From Epichloe hybrida (Eukaryota; Ascomycota; Sordariomycetes; Hypocreales; Clavicipitaceae): a stretch of DNA of 64,000 nt. This document shows, in pieces, positions 10,750 to 23,439 of the stretch; position 1 is the stretch's first letter; every line of letters starts with the position of its first letter. The position numbers and the translations under genes are program-made. The stretch covers positions 682,001 to 746,000 of the forward strand of contig JAFEKR010000025.1 in assembly GCA_019022495.1 (NCBI GenBank). Reading direction: 5' to 3'. The notes beneath the pieces were generated by a model. That model was given only the letters and a program-made list of their open reading frames with translations. It was not told where the DNA came from and searched no databases.

Positions 10750-12315
10750 TAACTAACCTAACCTATCCTTAATTATTTAATTAAACTTACTAAGAGGTAA
10801 AGATAATAGCTTTACTTATAATCCTTTAAACCTTTATAATTTCTTTATTTCCTATACCTCTTAATTTACTACTAATATTATAGTAAAACACTAAGATTAA
10901 CTAGAAGGATCTAGAACCTAAGATATTCCTTCTAATTATAAACACACCTCCCTTACTAAAGATATTAGAAGAGAAGTTAACCTATAAGTTATATCTTATT
11001 TCCTTAACTATATCTTCCCTAATTTATACTAGTATATTATATAATAAGCACTAGAGAATAAGGAATTATTTAATCTTAAAGTAAATACTACCCTTAAAGA
11101 ACTTATAGCTTAAATTCTTATTAAGAAAGTAACCTATAAATATAAGAACCTATACCTATAAACCTTATTTACTATCTTTAATAATAACTTTAAAGAATAA
11201 AACTAAGAGATATTCTAAGTAGTAAATCCTAAAGCTATAAAGAGTCTTTAAGACTTTCTCTTCTTTAGTAGTATCTATATAAACCTATAGAGTTACTATA
11301 AGATAATAGTCTTACTTAAAGATATTATTAATTATAATAGATTCTATAATTAGAAAGAAAAAGAAATATAGGAAGTTACTAGGAAGTATTCCCTCTTTAA
11401 GAGGTAAATAGTAAAGAAAGACTTTTATAAAGACCTTCTCCCTATTAGTATCCCTTTTTTTAGAGATTAAATAAATTAACTAATTACTTTATAATATCCC
11501 TAATCCCCTTAGCTACTATAATTACTTCTATTCTATTCCTAAATTCTATTATACTAATCCCTAAGTATACTAAGTATAAGGTAAAGGTATAATAATAAAG
11601 GTAATCCCTTTATTATAAGCCCTTAACTATAAGCTTAGATACCCCTTACTTCCCCTCCTATAATAAGGTATTATAATCCCTCTCTATAGTTTAGAACTAT
11701 AGCACCCCTTCTATAAGATTTAATTATCCCTATTCCCCCTTAAGAGATAGGCTAACCCTTATTAAAGTAACTACTTAATCTTAATAAGTTTTATAATAAT
11801 AAGAGTATTAAGTATAGTACTAAGGAGTATAATATTCTTAATATTAAGCTCTTAACCTATTAAAGAAAGTATAAGATACTAGGAATTATATAAGAATAGT
11901 TAGGCTATAGTTTTAAGTTTATACTAAAAGGAAAACCTCTCTAGTACTTCCTAGAGAACCTTTTAGGCTAAGGAGACCCCTAAGATCTCCTAACTCTTAT
12001 CTATAGAATTAAGTAAAAGTTTAAGATAGATAATATATATTAGAAAAACTATCTATTATAAGGAAAGTTATAACTACTTATAATTATCTAAGAGAACCCT
12101 AATAAGTTAAAGATTAAATACTTTAAAGACCTTATAATAAAGCTTTTAAATCTCTAGAGGGTAAATCCTTATAAATCCTAGTTAGAATTAGATCTCCGTA
12201 GTTAGATTCTAAATACCTGTAAGGGAATCCTAGAATATAGGGCTTATATTATTAACCCTCCTATTAACCTCTAATGCTTTTATAAACAGATAAGGATATT
12301 AATTAGCAAATCTAA
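10750..12315 (+). pseudogene. Copia family 1 gag-side internal remnant
   Basis: Extremely AT-rich sequence with stops in all frames. Short gag-like stretches can be read through stops near 11850-12310, but I cannot assign domains. Position between the 5' LTR and the pol remnant, and RIP composition, support a decayed gag region. Confidence 0.45.
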
Positions 12316-13139
12316 TGTTAAAAATAAGACCTATTTTTAGCCCTTTTCTAGTTAAAGAACCTTCTTATTACTAGCTTGCTTTACAAGTCTGACAGCTGCA
12401 CTATAGCTATCAACGGTCATAAGGGCAGCTATTAATGGCTGCGTCGCAGCTGTTAATAGCTGCGACTAACCGTGTGAATAACTAATTAGTTAATTGCGTT
12501 ATGGCTGTAAGTGTGGCTATAACCACACCACTAGTAATTAGGTAAGCTAGGGTGACGTAAGCTAGGGTGATGTAAGTAGGTTACCTTATATATAACTTAC
12601 CTTATAGCTATCTTTAATAACGATTTTCTCTTTATCTAGAGGTTATATAAAAGTTTTATATATAGTAAATTAAAGCTTAAAGATAAGGCTTTCTCTTTAT
12701 ATAAGGTTATTTTTTAGACTAAAAGTTAGTGTATATGGGTTGCTAGCTAGTATAGTGGTGAGTTAATTTTTTGGTTTTTGCATACAAATGAATTTTGCGA
12801 AAAATTAAAAGTGGCCTGTAAGACCCCGTTAGCGGCCCGGATTTACTAATATAGTTAGTAAGTTTATAAGAGAAAGAAAATCTTTTTAACTAGCTAGATA
12901 GCTAGTTCTCTTAACTAATAATAGCTGTATTACCTGTATAATATATCTAAAATTAATTCTATTACTTTATAAGATATTATAAAAGTAATCTAAATTAAAT
13001 TCTATTAGTTAATAACTACTATAACCTTCCGTTACGTTGCGTTAATTAATTTAACGTTATAGCCCTATTAGTCCCTAACCGTAGAGCTTGCACCTATATA
13101 GCTATTGCTAGCTGGCAACTAGCTCCCTACATTTTAATA
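12316..13139 (+). repeat. LTR1 of Copia family 2 (outer 5' LTR)
   Basis: 824 bp, beginning TGTTAAAAATAAG and ending CAATA-like. The family end was probably CAACA before RIP turned the final CA into TA. It contains CAGCTG-rich inverted motifs near its start. Confidence 0.85.
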
Positions 13140-13196
13140 GGTTATGAGCCTAGCTCTATCACTATAGATTCCTTTTAGGTTACTTTATGTATAATT

Positions 13197-13434
13197 ACAG
13201 AAGACTTCCCTTCTATAAAAAAGGAAGGACCTGCGAGAAAGAAGCTTTTCCCTTCTATAAAAAGGAATTAATTATAGCTACAGAAGACTTCCCTTCTATA
13301 AAAAAGGAAGGATCCGCGAGATAGAAGCTTTTTCCCTTCTATAAAAAGGAATAAATTTTAAATACAGAAGACTTCCCTTTTATAAAAAAGGAAGGACCCA
13401 TGAGATAGAAGCTTTTCCCTTCTATAAAAAGGAA
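13197..13434 (+). repeat. Three ~83-bp tandem repeats in the Copia 2 leader
   Basis: Units starting ACAGAAGACTTCCC recur at 13197, 13280 and 13363. Each carries a CCTTC..GAAGG inverted pair able to fold into a hairpin, plus a second CCCTTCTATAAAAAGG half. They lie between the primer-binding site and gag, so a role in the RNA leader is conceivable. The inner copy has the same array. Confidence 0.75.
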
Positions 13435-13439
13435 AATAA

Positions 13440-16307
13440 ATACTAAAGGAAAGGGAAAGGGACCTATAATCCCTAACCCTAGTGCGCAAGAGGTTCTAAA
13501 TAACTAGCTAAAAGAGCAAGCTATTAAGCAACAAGCAACTATAGACTAGTTATTAGAGAAGCTAGAAAGCTTATCTATAACTATAAATAGTTATATAGAG
13601 GGTGTGGAATCTAATAAGCCCGCTAGTTAGCAGCAAGATCAGCAGCCTATTCAAGAAAATCAAGCTAAATCTAGCTCTGTATAAGTAACCTTTAATAATT
13701 TAATTATTAAGGAATTTAATAAAAGGGTTTATAGTTTTCTAGAGACTGCTAGGCTTAAAGGAGCCGAAAATTTCGAATAATAGAAACAAGCCCTAACTAT
13801 CTAATTTAGAGCTTTAGGTATGCCTAATTTTCTAGATAATCCGGAGAGTTCTAGGGCGCTAGGGGATCCGGATTAAGCTATTATCCTTATGTTATTAAGG
13901 GATAGTTGTACAGAAGGACCCTAAGCCGCTATAACTTAGCAAAAATCACCTAAAGAAGCCTATAATTTACTTATAAGGTAATATTCACATAGCGTTAAAA
14001 TCCAGAGGGGGTCCCTATATTTAGAATTTCATAACCTGAATTTTTAAGAGTTTAAGGGGACTCTAGAGTCCTTTAATGCAGTCTTTAATAATCTACTAGC
14101 TAGATTATTAATTTTAGGGGTTCTAATTGCTCTAATAGATCAGGTTAATTAATATCTTTAATCCCTAAAATTAACCTTCCCTTAGTAAGCTAAGAGGCAA
14201 CGATTTAGCATGCGTACGAATAGGGCTATAGGGGCTCCCCTAGATGCCCTAAATCTTTAATTCTTGATAGCAGACCTTCTAGCAGAACAAAGGGATAAGT
14301 TATCTACAGTATCTAAAGCCCTGAATTATAGGGCTAAAAACCTTGAAAAGGGTGCTAAAGAAAAAGAAAAGGCCCCTAAGGATTAGAAGAAGAAAGGAGG
14401 CTCTGAAGAAAATAAGGGCTTTTCTAATTCTAATTCTTCTTCTAATAAGAAGAAGAAGAAGAAGCAAAAAGGTTAAAAATTAGATAAAAAGGATAATAAA
14501 GAGACCTCTAGAGAGGGATCTTTTATGCTAGGAAATTATAACCTTTCTAACGGTGCTCTTAAACTATATAAGAAGCCTAGCCTTTATAAGACTAGTTATA
14601 AGAGCTTTAGTAATAGTAACTCTAATTCTAGCTCTAGTGAATTGGATAATGAAAATCAAGAAATTAAAACCTTAAATGGTTTTAATTATTACAGTAAAGA
14701 CATGAAAAAGGCCCTATTATATGATACAGGTTTAACTATATATATAGTTAATTCTAGGGAGGTCTTTAGGGATTATACCCCCTATAAAAAGGGGGAATCC
14801 AACCCTATTATAACTAGTGGTGGCCCTATTTACGCTAAGGGTCACGGTAGTGCTGTTCTTGAGGTCCTATATCAAAAAAATCTAGCTAAATATAGGACCT
14901 TAGTGCTTAAAGATACGCTATATTTTCCTTAGCTTAATGTTAATATAGTTAGTGGACTTACACACTATATATCTAGTGGTTGCCTTATAAAAAACCTACT
15001 TTATCTTAAAGATAGGTCTCTTATTATAACCTTAGATATAGAAAAACATGGTTTTTTCTTCTATGTTAAAAACCAATTTACACCTAAGTTATCTAAAGGG
15101 CCCTATAATAATTCGCATTATATCTGACCTTTTACCTACGCCGCTTTTAAGGGTTATAGCTATCTGATTAGCTACCCTATAGAGGTTTAAATTCCCTCTA
15201 AAAAGCTGGATTAGGCTTCTGATTTAGACGAAATCAACGAAAATGATAATGATATTAAAGAAATCATACGGGATGATTTAGGGGAATTAGTCCCTTCTTC
15301 TTCGCCTATAGCCCTAGGTTAGGTCCCTTATAAATCTAAGGAAATAGATTTAGGGGTGTTAGAGGGCCCTAGTGGAGGAAAAGGGTCCCTAATACCTCTC
15401 TAAGAGGCCTGTGGTTCTTAAGGGGCCTAGCAGGGGACTAGTAAAGAGGGCCCTAGTCTAGATCCTAATTCAGACCCTAAGGATCTTTAATATTAATGGT
15501 TATTAGAACTAGCTAGCCTATGGCATGTATGATTAGGGCACCTAGGTCTTCCTTTGCTAAAGAAAACTAGCCTTATAACTAAAGGAATTCCTAATTTTTC
15601 TAAAATTAAGGATAAGGATTTTAGATATATTGCTTGTAATCAATCTAAGGCAGTTAGAAGACCTAGGAAGTTAGCTATCCCTAACCCCCCTAGAGCTCTA
15701 GATTGAATAGAGGGGGATACGCTTAAAATTAGTCTTACGCTATACAATAAACAGTCAATTTGCTTATTTTTAGTTGATTAAAAGACTAAATATAAGTGGG
15801 TTATCTTATTACCTAATAAGGAAGGCCTAACTGTTTATAAGGCTATTAAAGGCTTCTTTAGAGGGCTTAAAAATTAACTAAGTTAATATCCTAGGCACCT
15901 TTACTTCAATAGGGGCTAGGAAATCGATTCTAGTTGTTAAGCTTGGTTAAATTCTAAAGGGATCAAATTTACGACTTCTAGTCCCTATATCTATAAGTAA
16001 AATGGATTAGCAGAACATTTAATTCGTACTATTCTAGATTAATTAAGGGCTACTATCTAGTGGGCAAAATTACTGTTATTTTTATAGTGTTTTGTATTAC
16101 CTGTAGTTATTAACCTTGTTAATATAACTACTAATACCACTAAGGATAAAAGCCCTGAATAACTATTATCTAGGGAGCTAAATCAGCCTTATATAACTAA
16201 TATTAGTAGTATTAGAGCTATAGGATCTCATTATGAGGTTCTAATCCCCCTGGAAAAACGACCAAAGCCTAGAAGTTAGTAGCTAGGACTATCCCTAGAA
16301 GACTTTT
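13440..16307 (+). pseudogene. Copia 2 outer copy: gag, protease and integrase part
   Basis: Translation through stops gives gag, then a Lys/Ser-rich linker. A 135-codon frame at 14525-14932 follows, spanning the aspartic protease site DTG.T.YIVN and the GHG..VLEVLYQKN block. An integrase zinc finger (GHLGLP..KK) and catalytic core (DW.EGDTLKI, then NGLAE) come next. It breaks off at GAAGACTTTT, exactly where the inner copy is inserted. Many CAG/CAA/TGG codons have become stops. Confidence 0.8.
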
Positions 16308-17188
16308 TGTTAAAAATAAGACTTATTTTTAGCCCTTTTCTAGTTAAAGAACCTTCTTATTACTAGCTTGCTTTGCAAGTCTGACAGCTGCACTGCAGCT
16401 GTCAACGGTCGCGAGGGTAGCTATTAATGGCTGCGTCGCAGCTGTTAACAGCTGCGACCGACCGTGTGGATAACTAATTAGTTAATTACGTTGTGGCTAC
16501 AAGTGTGGCTATAACCACGCCACTAGTAATTAGGTAAGCTAGGGTGATGTAAGCTAGGGTGATATAAGCAGGTTACCCTACATATAACTTACCCTATAGC
16601 TATCTTTAACAGCGATTTTCTCTTTATCTAGAGGTCGTACAAAAGTTTTACATATAGTAAATTAAAGCTTAAAGATAGGGCTTTCTCTTTATATAAGGTT
16701 ATTTTTTAGACTAAAAGTTAGTGTATATAGGTTGCTAGCTAGTATAGTAGTGAGTTGATTTTTTAGTTTTTGCATATAAATGAATTTTGCGAAAAATCAA
16801 AAGTGGCCTGTAAGACCCCGTTAGCGGCCTGGATCCACTAATATGGTTAGTAAGTCTATGAGAGGAAGAAGATCTTTTTAACTAGCTAGATAGCTAGTCC
16901 TCTTAACTAATAACAGCCGCATTACCCGTATAATATATCTAAAATTAATTCTATTACTCTATAAGATATTATAAAAGTAATCTAAATTAAATTCTATTAG
17001 TTAATAACTGCTATAACCTTCCGTTATATTACGTTAATTAATTTAATATTGCAGCCCTATTAGTCCCTAACTATAAAGCTTACACCTGTATAGCTGTTGC
17101 TAGCTGGCAACTAGCTCCCTACACTTCAATAGGTTATGAGCCTGGCTCTATCACTATAGATTCCTTTTAGGTTATTTTATGTGCGAAT

Positions 17189-17429
17189 ACAGAAGACTTC
17201 CCTTCTATAGAAAAGGAAGGACCTGCGAGAAAGAAGCTTTTCCCTTCTATAAAAAGGAATTAATTGTGGCTATAGAAGACTTCCCTTCTATAAAAAAGGA
17301 AGGATCCGCGAGATAGAAGCTTTTTCCCTTCTATAAAAAGGAATAAATTTTAAATACAGAAGACTTCCCTTTTATAAAAAAGAAAGGACCCGCGAGATAG
17401 AAGTTTTTTCCCTTCTATAAAAAGGAAAA
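17189..17429 (+). repeat. Leader tandem repeats in the inner Copia 2 copy
   Basis: Same three-unit ~83-bp array as at 13197-13434, with units starting near 17189, 17272 and 17354. Confidence 0.7.
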
Positions 17430-17435
17430 TAGATA

Positions 17436-20400
17436 CTAAAGGAAAGGGAAAGGGACCTATTATCCCTGACCCTAGTGCGTAAGAGGTTCTAAATAACTAG
17501 CTAAAAGAGCAGGCTATTAAGTAACAAGCAACTATAGACTAGTTATTAGAGAAGCTAGAAAGCCTATCTATAACTGTAAATAGTTGTATGGAGGGTGTGG
17601 AATCTGATAAGCCCGCTAGTTAGCAGCAAGATTAGCAGCTTATTCAAGAAAATGAAGCTAAATCTAGCTCTGTACAAGCAACCTTTAATAATTCAATTAT
17701 TAAGGAATTTAATAAGAGGGTTTATAGTTTCCTAGAGACTGCTAGGCTTAAAGGAGCTAAAAACTTCGAATAATGGAAACAAGCCCTAACTATCCAATCT
17801 AGAGCTTTAGGCATGCCTAATTTTCTAGATAATCCGGAGAGTTCTAGGGCGCTAGGGGATCCAGATTAAGCTATTATCCTTATGTTACTAAGGGATAGTT
17901 ATACAAAAGGACCCTAAGCTGCTATAACTTAGCAAAAATCACCTAAAGAAGCCTATAATTTACTTATAAGGCAATATTTACATAGCGTTAAAATCCAGAG
18001 AGAGTCCCTATATTCAGAATTTTATAACCTGAATTTTCAAGAGTTTAAGGGGACTCTAGAGTCCTTTAATACAGTCTTTAATAATCTACTAGCTAGATTA
18101 TCGATTTTAGGGGTCCTGATTGCTCTGATAGATTAGGTTAATCAATATCTTCAATCCCTAAAATTAACCTTCCCTCAGTGGGCTAAGAGGCAATAATTTA
18201 GCATGCGTACAAATAGGGCTATAGGGGCTCCCCTAGATGCCCTAAATCTTTAATTCTTAATAGCAGACCTTCTAGCAGAACAAAGGGATAAGTTATCTAC
18301 GGTATCTAAAGCCCTAAATTATAGGGCTAAAAACCTTAAAAAGGGTGCTAAAGAAAAAGAAAAGGCCCCTAAGGATCAGAAGAAGAAAGGAGGCTCTGAA
18401 GAAAATAAGGGCTCTTCTAATTCTAATTCTTCTTCTAATAAGAAGAAGAAGAAGAAGCAAAAAGGTTAAAAATTAGATAAAAAGGATAATAAAGAGACCT
18501 CTAGAGAGGGATCTTTTATGCTAGGAAATTATAACCTTTCTAACGGTGCTCTTAAACTATATAAGAAGCCTAGCCTTTATAAGACTAGTTATAAGAGCTC
18601 TAGTAATAGTAGCTCTAATTCTAGCTCTTCTGAATTAGATAATAATGAAAATCAAGAAATTAAAACCTTAAATGGTTTTAATTATTACAGCAAAGACATA
18701 AAAAAGGCCCTATTATATAATATAGGTTCGACTGTACATATTGTTAATTCTAGGGAGGTCTTTAGGGATTATACCCCCTATAAAAAGGGGGAATCCGACC
18801 CTATTATAACTGGTGGTGGCCCTATTTACGCTAAGGGTCACGGTAGTGCTGTTTTTGAGGTCTTATATCAAAAGAATCCTAATAAATATAGGACCTTAGT
18901 GCTTAAAGATGCGCTATATTTTCCTTAGCTTAATGTTAATATAGTTAGTGGACTTACGCACTATATATCTGGTGGTTGCCTTATAAAAAACCTACTTTAT
19001 CTTAAAGATAGGTCTTGTATTGCAACCTTAGATATAGAAAAACATGGTTTTTTCTTTCACGTTAAAAACCAATCTACGCCAAAGTTATCTAAAGGGCCCT
19101 ATAATAACTCTCATTACATCCGACCTTTTACCTACGCCGCTTTTAAGGGCTATAGCTATCTAATTAGCTACCCTATAGAGGTTCAAATTCCCTCTAAAAA
19201 GCCGGATTGGGCTTCTAATTTAGACGAAATCAACGAAAATGATAATAATATTAAAGAAATTATACGGGATGATTTAGGGGAATTAGTCCCTTCTTCTTTG
19301 CCTATAGCCCTAGGTTAGGTCCCTTATAAATCTAAGGAAATAGATTTAGGGGTGTTAGAGGGCCCTAGTGGAGGAAAAGGGTCCCTAATACCTCTCTAAG
19401 AGGCCTGTGGTTCTTAAGGGGCCTAGCAGGGGACTAATAAAGAGGGCCCTAGTCTAGATCCTAATTTAGACCCTAAGGATCTTTAATATCAACGGTTGTT
19501 AGAACTAGCTGGCCTATGGTATGTACAATTAGGGCACCTAGGTCTTCCTTTGCTAAAGAAAACTAGCCTTATAACTAAAGGAATCCCTAATTTTTCTAAA
19601 ATTAAGGATAAGGATTTTAGATGTATTGCTTGTGATTAATCTAAGGCAGTTAGAAGACCCAGGAAATTAGCTATCCCTAACCCCCTAAGAGCTCTAGATT
19701 GAATAGAGGGGGATACGCTAAAAATCAGCCCTACGCCATACAATAAACAGTTAATTTGCTTATTTTTAGTTAATCGAAAGACTAGATATAAGTGGGTTAT
19801 CTTATTACCTAATAAGGAAGGCCTAACTATTTATAAGGCTATCAAAGGCTTCTTCAGAGGGCTTAAAAATCAACTAGGTTAATATCCTAGGCACCTTCAC
19901 TTCGATGGGGGCTAGGAAATTAATTCTAGTTGTTAAGCTTAGTTGAATTCTAAAGGGATTAAATTTACGACTTCTAGTCCCTATATCCATAAGCAAAATG
20001 GATTAGCAGAATGTTTAATTTGTACTATTCTAGATTGATTAAGGGCTACTATCCAGTAGGTAAAATTACCGTTATTTTTATGGTGTTTTGTATTACTTGT
20101 AGTTGTTAACCTAGTTAATATAACTGCTAATACCACTAAGGATGAAAGCCCTGAATAGCTGCTATCTAGGGAGCTAAATTAGCCTTATACAACTAATATT
20201 AGCAGTATTAGAGCTATAGGATCTCACTGTGAGATTCTAATCCCCCTGGAAAAACAACCTAAAGCCTAGAAGTTAGTAGCTAGGACTATCCCTGGAAGAC
20301 TTTTAGCTACACTAGGTTCTAACACCTACCTAGTATACATCCCCTCTAAAAGGCTAGTTACAAAGACTAGCTTTATTAAGATTATAGAACCTATAGGCCC

Positions 20401-22410
20401 TGTTTCTAAAGGCTTACCTCGGATGTCTATAGGGGATAACCCTTTAGAGGGGGAAAATGATCTAGAAAATGAAAATCAACAATATCTAGACTAAGGTTTA
20501 AAGGATTATCCTATAGACAATATAGGTATCCCTATAGGTTAAGAAAAAATACCTATAGGCCCTGAAGAACCCCCTAAAGGCTTAATTCTAGCGGATCCTA
20601 TACAGGCGTAGCCTATAACTCAACTAGGAAATCAGGTTTCGACTTCGGACCTTGATTTTGACAAAATTATCGATTTTGACCCTAATATTGACCCTATGGA
20701 TGTTAATATTAGTTCCCCTTCTTCTCTAGATTTTATAAAAGAAATCTGCTTTAAGGTACAGGAGAAGCTAAAGGAAAAGAATCCTATTAGCCCCGAGCCT
20801 AAGACCTGGAAGCAGGCTATATCTAGCCCTAAAAGGGATAAATAGATAGAAGCTACGTACAAGGAATATGAATAGCTTCTAAAGGCTAGTACTTTTAAAT
20901 TTATAGGGAAAGATCAAATCCCTAAGGGCCGAAAAGTACTAAAGAATAGGCTTGTTTATAAGCTTAAAAAGGATAAAGAAAATAATCCTTTAAAATATAA
21001 GGCTTGACTTATTACTAAGGGATTTATGTAAATTAAAGGCCTAGATTACCTAGAGACCTTCGCTGCCATAAGCATTCCCCCTAGCTAGAGGATTTTACTA
21101 GCCCTAGCGGCTTGGAATAACTAGGAAATCGAATAAATTGATTTTATAGGAGCTTTTCTTAATAGTAAGCTATAACAACAGATTTATATGGTTATTCTAG
21201 AAGGGTTTATTGAATTCCTTGAGGCAAATCCTAAACTAGCTAAATTAGCTAGAAGTTTTAGCTAGAAACCTTCTAAAGATTAAGTAATTTTATTATAGAA
21301 GTCTTTATACGGCCTAAAATAAAGCTTAAGGGAATAGTAATAAGCGCTAATATTAGTGCTTAAATCCCTAGGATTTAACCCTTTAATATCTAACCTAGCT
21401 ATCTTCTTTAATCCTTTAACCAAAACCTTTGTTATTACGTACGTTAATAACTGTCTTCTAATTGGACTGGATTTATCTTATATCTAAAGGCTTAAAAAGG
21501 AACTTTATAAAGTCTATCTAATAGAAGATAGGGGGCCTGCTGAATTCTTCTTAGGGGTTTAAATTATATAAGATAGGCCTAATAGAATACTGAAAATTCA
21601 TTAATCTTAGTATATATTAGAAGCCTTAAAACGATTTAATATGCTAGATAGTAAGCCTATTAGTATACCTCTTTAGCTAGGTGTTTTAGCTACGCAGATA
21701 ACTAAGCTTTTAATAGCTAGCGAAATTAAGCTTTATTAGTGCATTATAGGGACTATAATGTACCTAATATTGCTTACAAGGCCTGATACAGCTTTTACGC
21801 TATAGTGGTTATTTACTGCACTAGCTAGCCCTTATATAAAACACCTAAAAGTAGCTAAAAATTTGCTAAGGTATCTATTAGGGACTAGATTCCTTGCTAT
21901 TATCTATAGGGGAGACCCTAAAGGTTTAGTTAGCAAAAGCCTAATAGGTTATTATAATAGTGATTTTATAGGGGATAAAAAGACCTCAAAATTAACCTAT
22001 ACTTATCTATTTAAGCTAGCTAGTGGACCTATTAGCTAGAAATTAAAGAAAGCTAGTATAATAGCTTTATTAACACTAGAAGCTAAAGCTAATGCTATTT
22101 ACAAGACCTTTCGGGAGCTTTAGTAGCTTTAAGGCTTATTTAAGGAGCTAAAAACCCCTATTTCTCCCCCTATCTAGATATATTACAATAATTAAGGCGC
22201 TATAACTACTGCTTATAACCCTACTTTATATAGTTATATAAAGCATATATTACTAAAGTTTAACTATATTAGGTAATAGGTTTTAGAGGGTTTAGCTAAG
22301 ATTAAATATCTAGATATAAAGTTAATACCTGCAGATAGTCTTATAAAACCTCTTTCTAGACCTCTTTATTAGGCTTTTATTAAGCTTTTAAGGCTTAATA
22401 ATTATTAAAC
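17436..22410 (+). pseudogene. Copia 2 inner copy gag-pol, full length but RIPed
   Basis: Domain order gag, protease, integrase, reverse transcriptase, RNase H. It reads through stops as: gag to about 18510; protease at 18518-18928 (GSTVHIVN, still an open frame of 136 codons); integrase at about 19500-20200; RT with KNRLVYKLKKD, IDFIGAFLN and the YV(D/N)(D/N)CLLIG catalytic box near 21440; RNase H with LTLEAKANAIY near 22070. RT Asp codons have changed to Asn in places, consistent with G-to-A. It cannot encode a polyprotein. Confidence 0.85.
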
Positions 22411-23439
22411 TAATAACTAATTCCCTTTAATAGGGAACCAAAAAATAACGTCAAAAAGGGAGCTATATTTAACAATAGCTAGGAATTCAAAAAGGGGGTC
22501 TTTTATTTTTCCTGTTTTTCCCTTTTATCTATTATTATTAAAAGTTATTGTTTTTACCCTATAGTCTCTTTATATACTTCTAATTGCTTTAAATGTAATT
22601 CTTTTATAGAGGGGGTATTAAAAATAAGACTTATTTTTAGCCCTTTTCTAGTTAAAGAACCTTCTTATTACTAGCTTACTTTACAAGTCTAATAGCTACA
22701 CTATAGCTGTTAATAGTTGCGAGGGTAGCTATTAATAGCTGCGTTGTAGCTATTAATAGCTACGACTAACTGTGTGGATAACTAATTAGTTAATTATATT
22801 ATAGCTATAAGTGTAGCTATAACTACACTACTAGTAATTAGGTAAGCTAGGGTAATGTAAGCTAGGGTAATATAAGCAGGTTACCCTATATATAACTTAC
22901 CCTATAGCTATCTTTAACAGTGATTTTCTCTTTATTTAGAGGTTATACAAAAGTTTTATATATAGTAAATTAAAGCTTAAAGATAGGGCTTTCTCTTTAT
23001 ATAAGGTTATTTTTTAGACTAAAAGTTAGTGCATACAGGTTACTAGCTAGTATAGTAGTAAGTTGATTTTTTGGTTTTTATATACAAATGAATTTTGCGG
23101 AAAATTAAAAGTGGCTTGTAAGACCCTGTTAGTAGCCTAGATCTACTAATGTGGTCGGTAGGTCTATAAGAGAAAGAAGATCTTTTTAACTAGCTAGATA
23201 GCTAGTCCTCTTAACTAATAACAGCCGCATTGCCTGTATAATATATCTAAAATCAATTATATTACTCTATAAGATATTATAAAAGTAATCTAAATTAAAT
23301 TCTATTAGTTAATAACTACCATAACCTTCTGTTACATTATATTAATTAATTTAATATTATAGCCCTATTAGTCCCTGACCGTAAAGCTTACACCCGTACA
23401 GCTGTTGCTAGCTAGCAACTAGCTCCCTACACTTTAATA

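Larger units (their letters stand above)
16308..23439 (+). mobile_element. LTR/Copia family 2, inner copy nested in the outer copy
   Basis: LTR2 (16308-17131) and LTR3 (22616-23439) are both 824 bp and flanked by CTTTT at 16303-16307 and 23440-23444. The interruption resumes the outer copy's pol frame at AGCTACACTAGG, which gives a clean footprint of insertion. Full length is 7132 bp, a useful reference for the family. In LTR3 the first bases are TATT rather than TGTT, a G-to-A RIP change. Confidence 0.9.
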
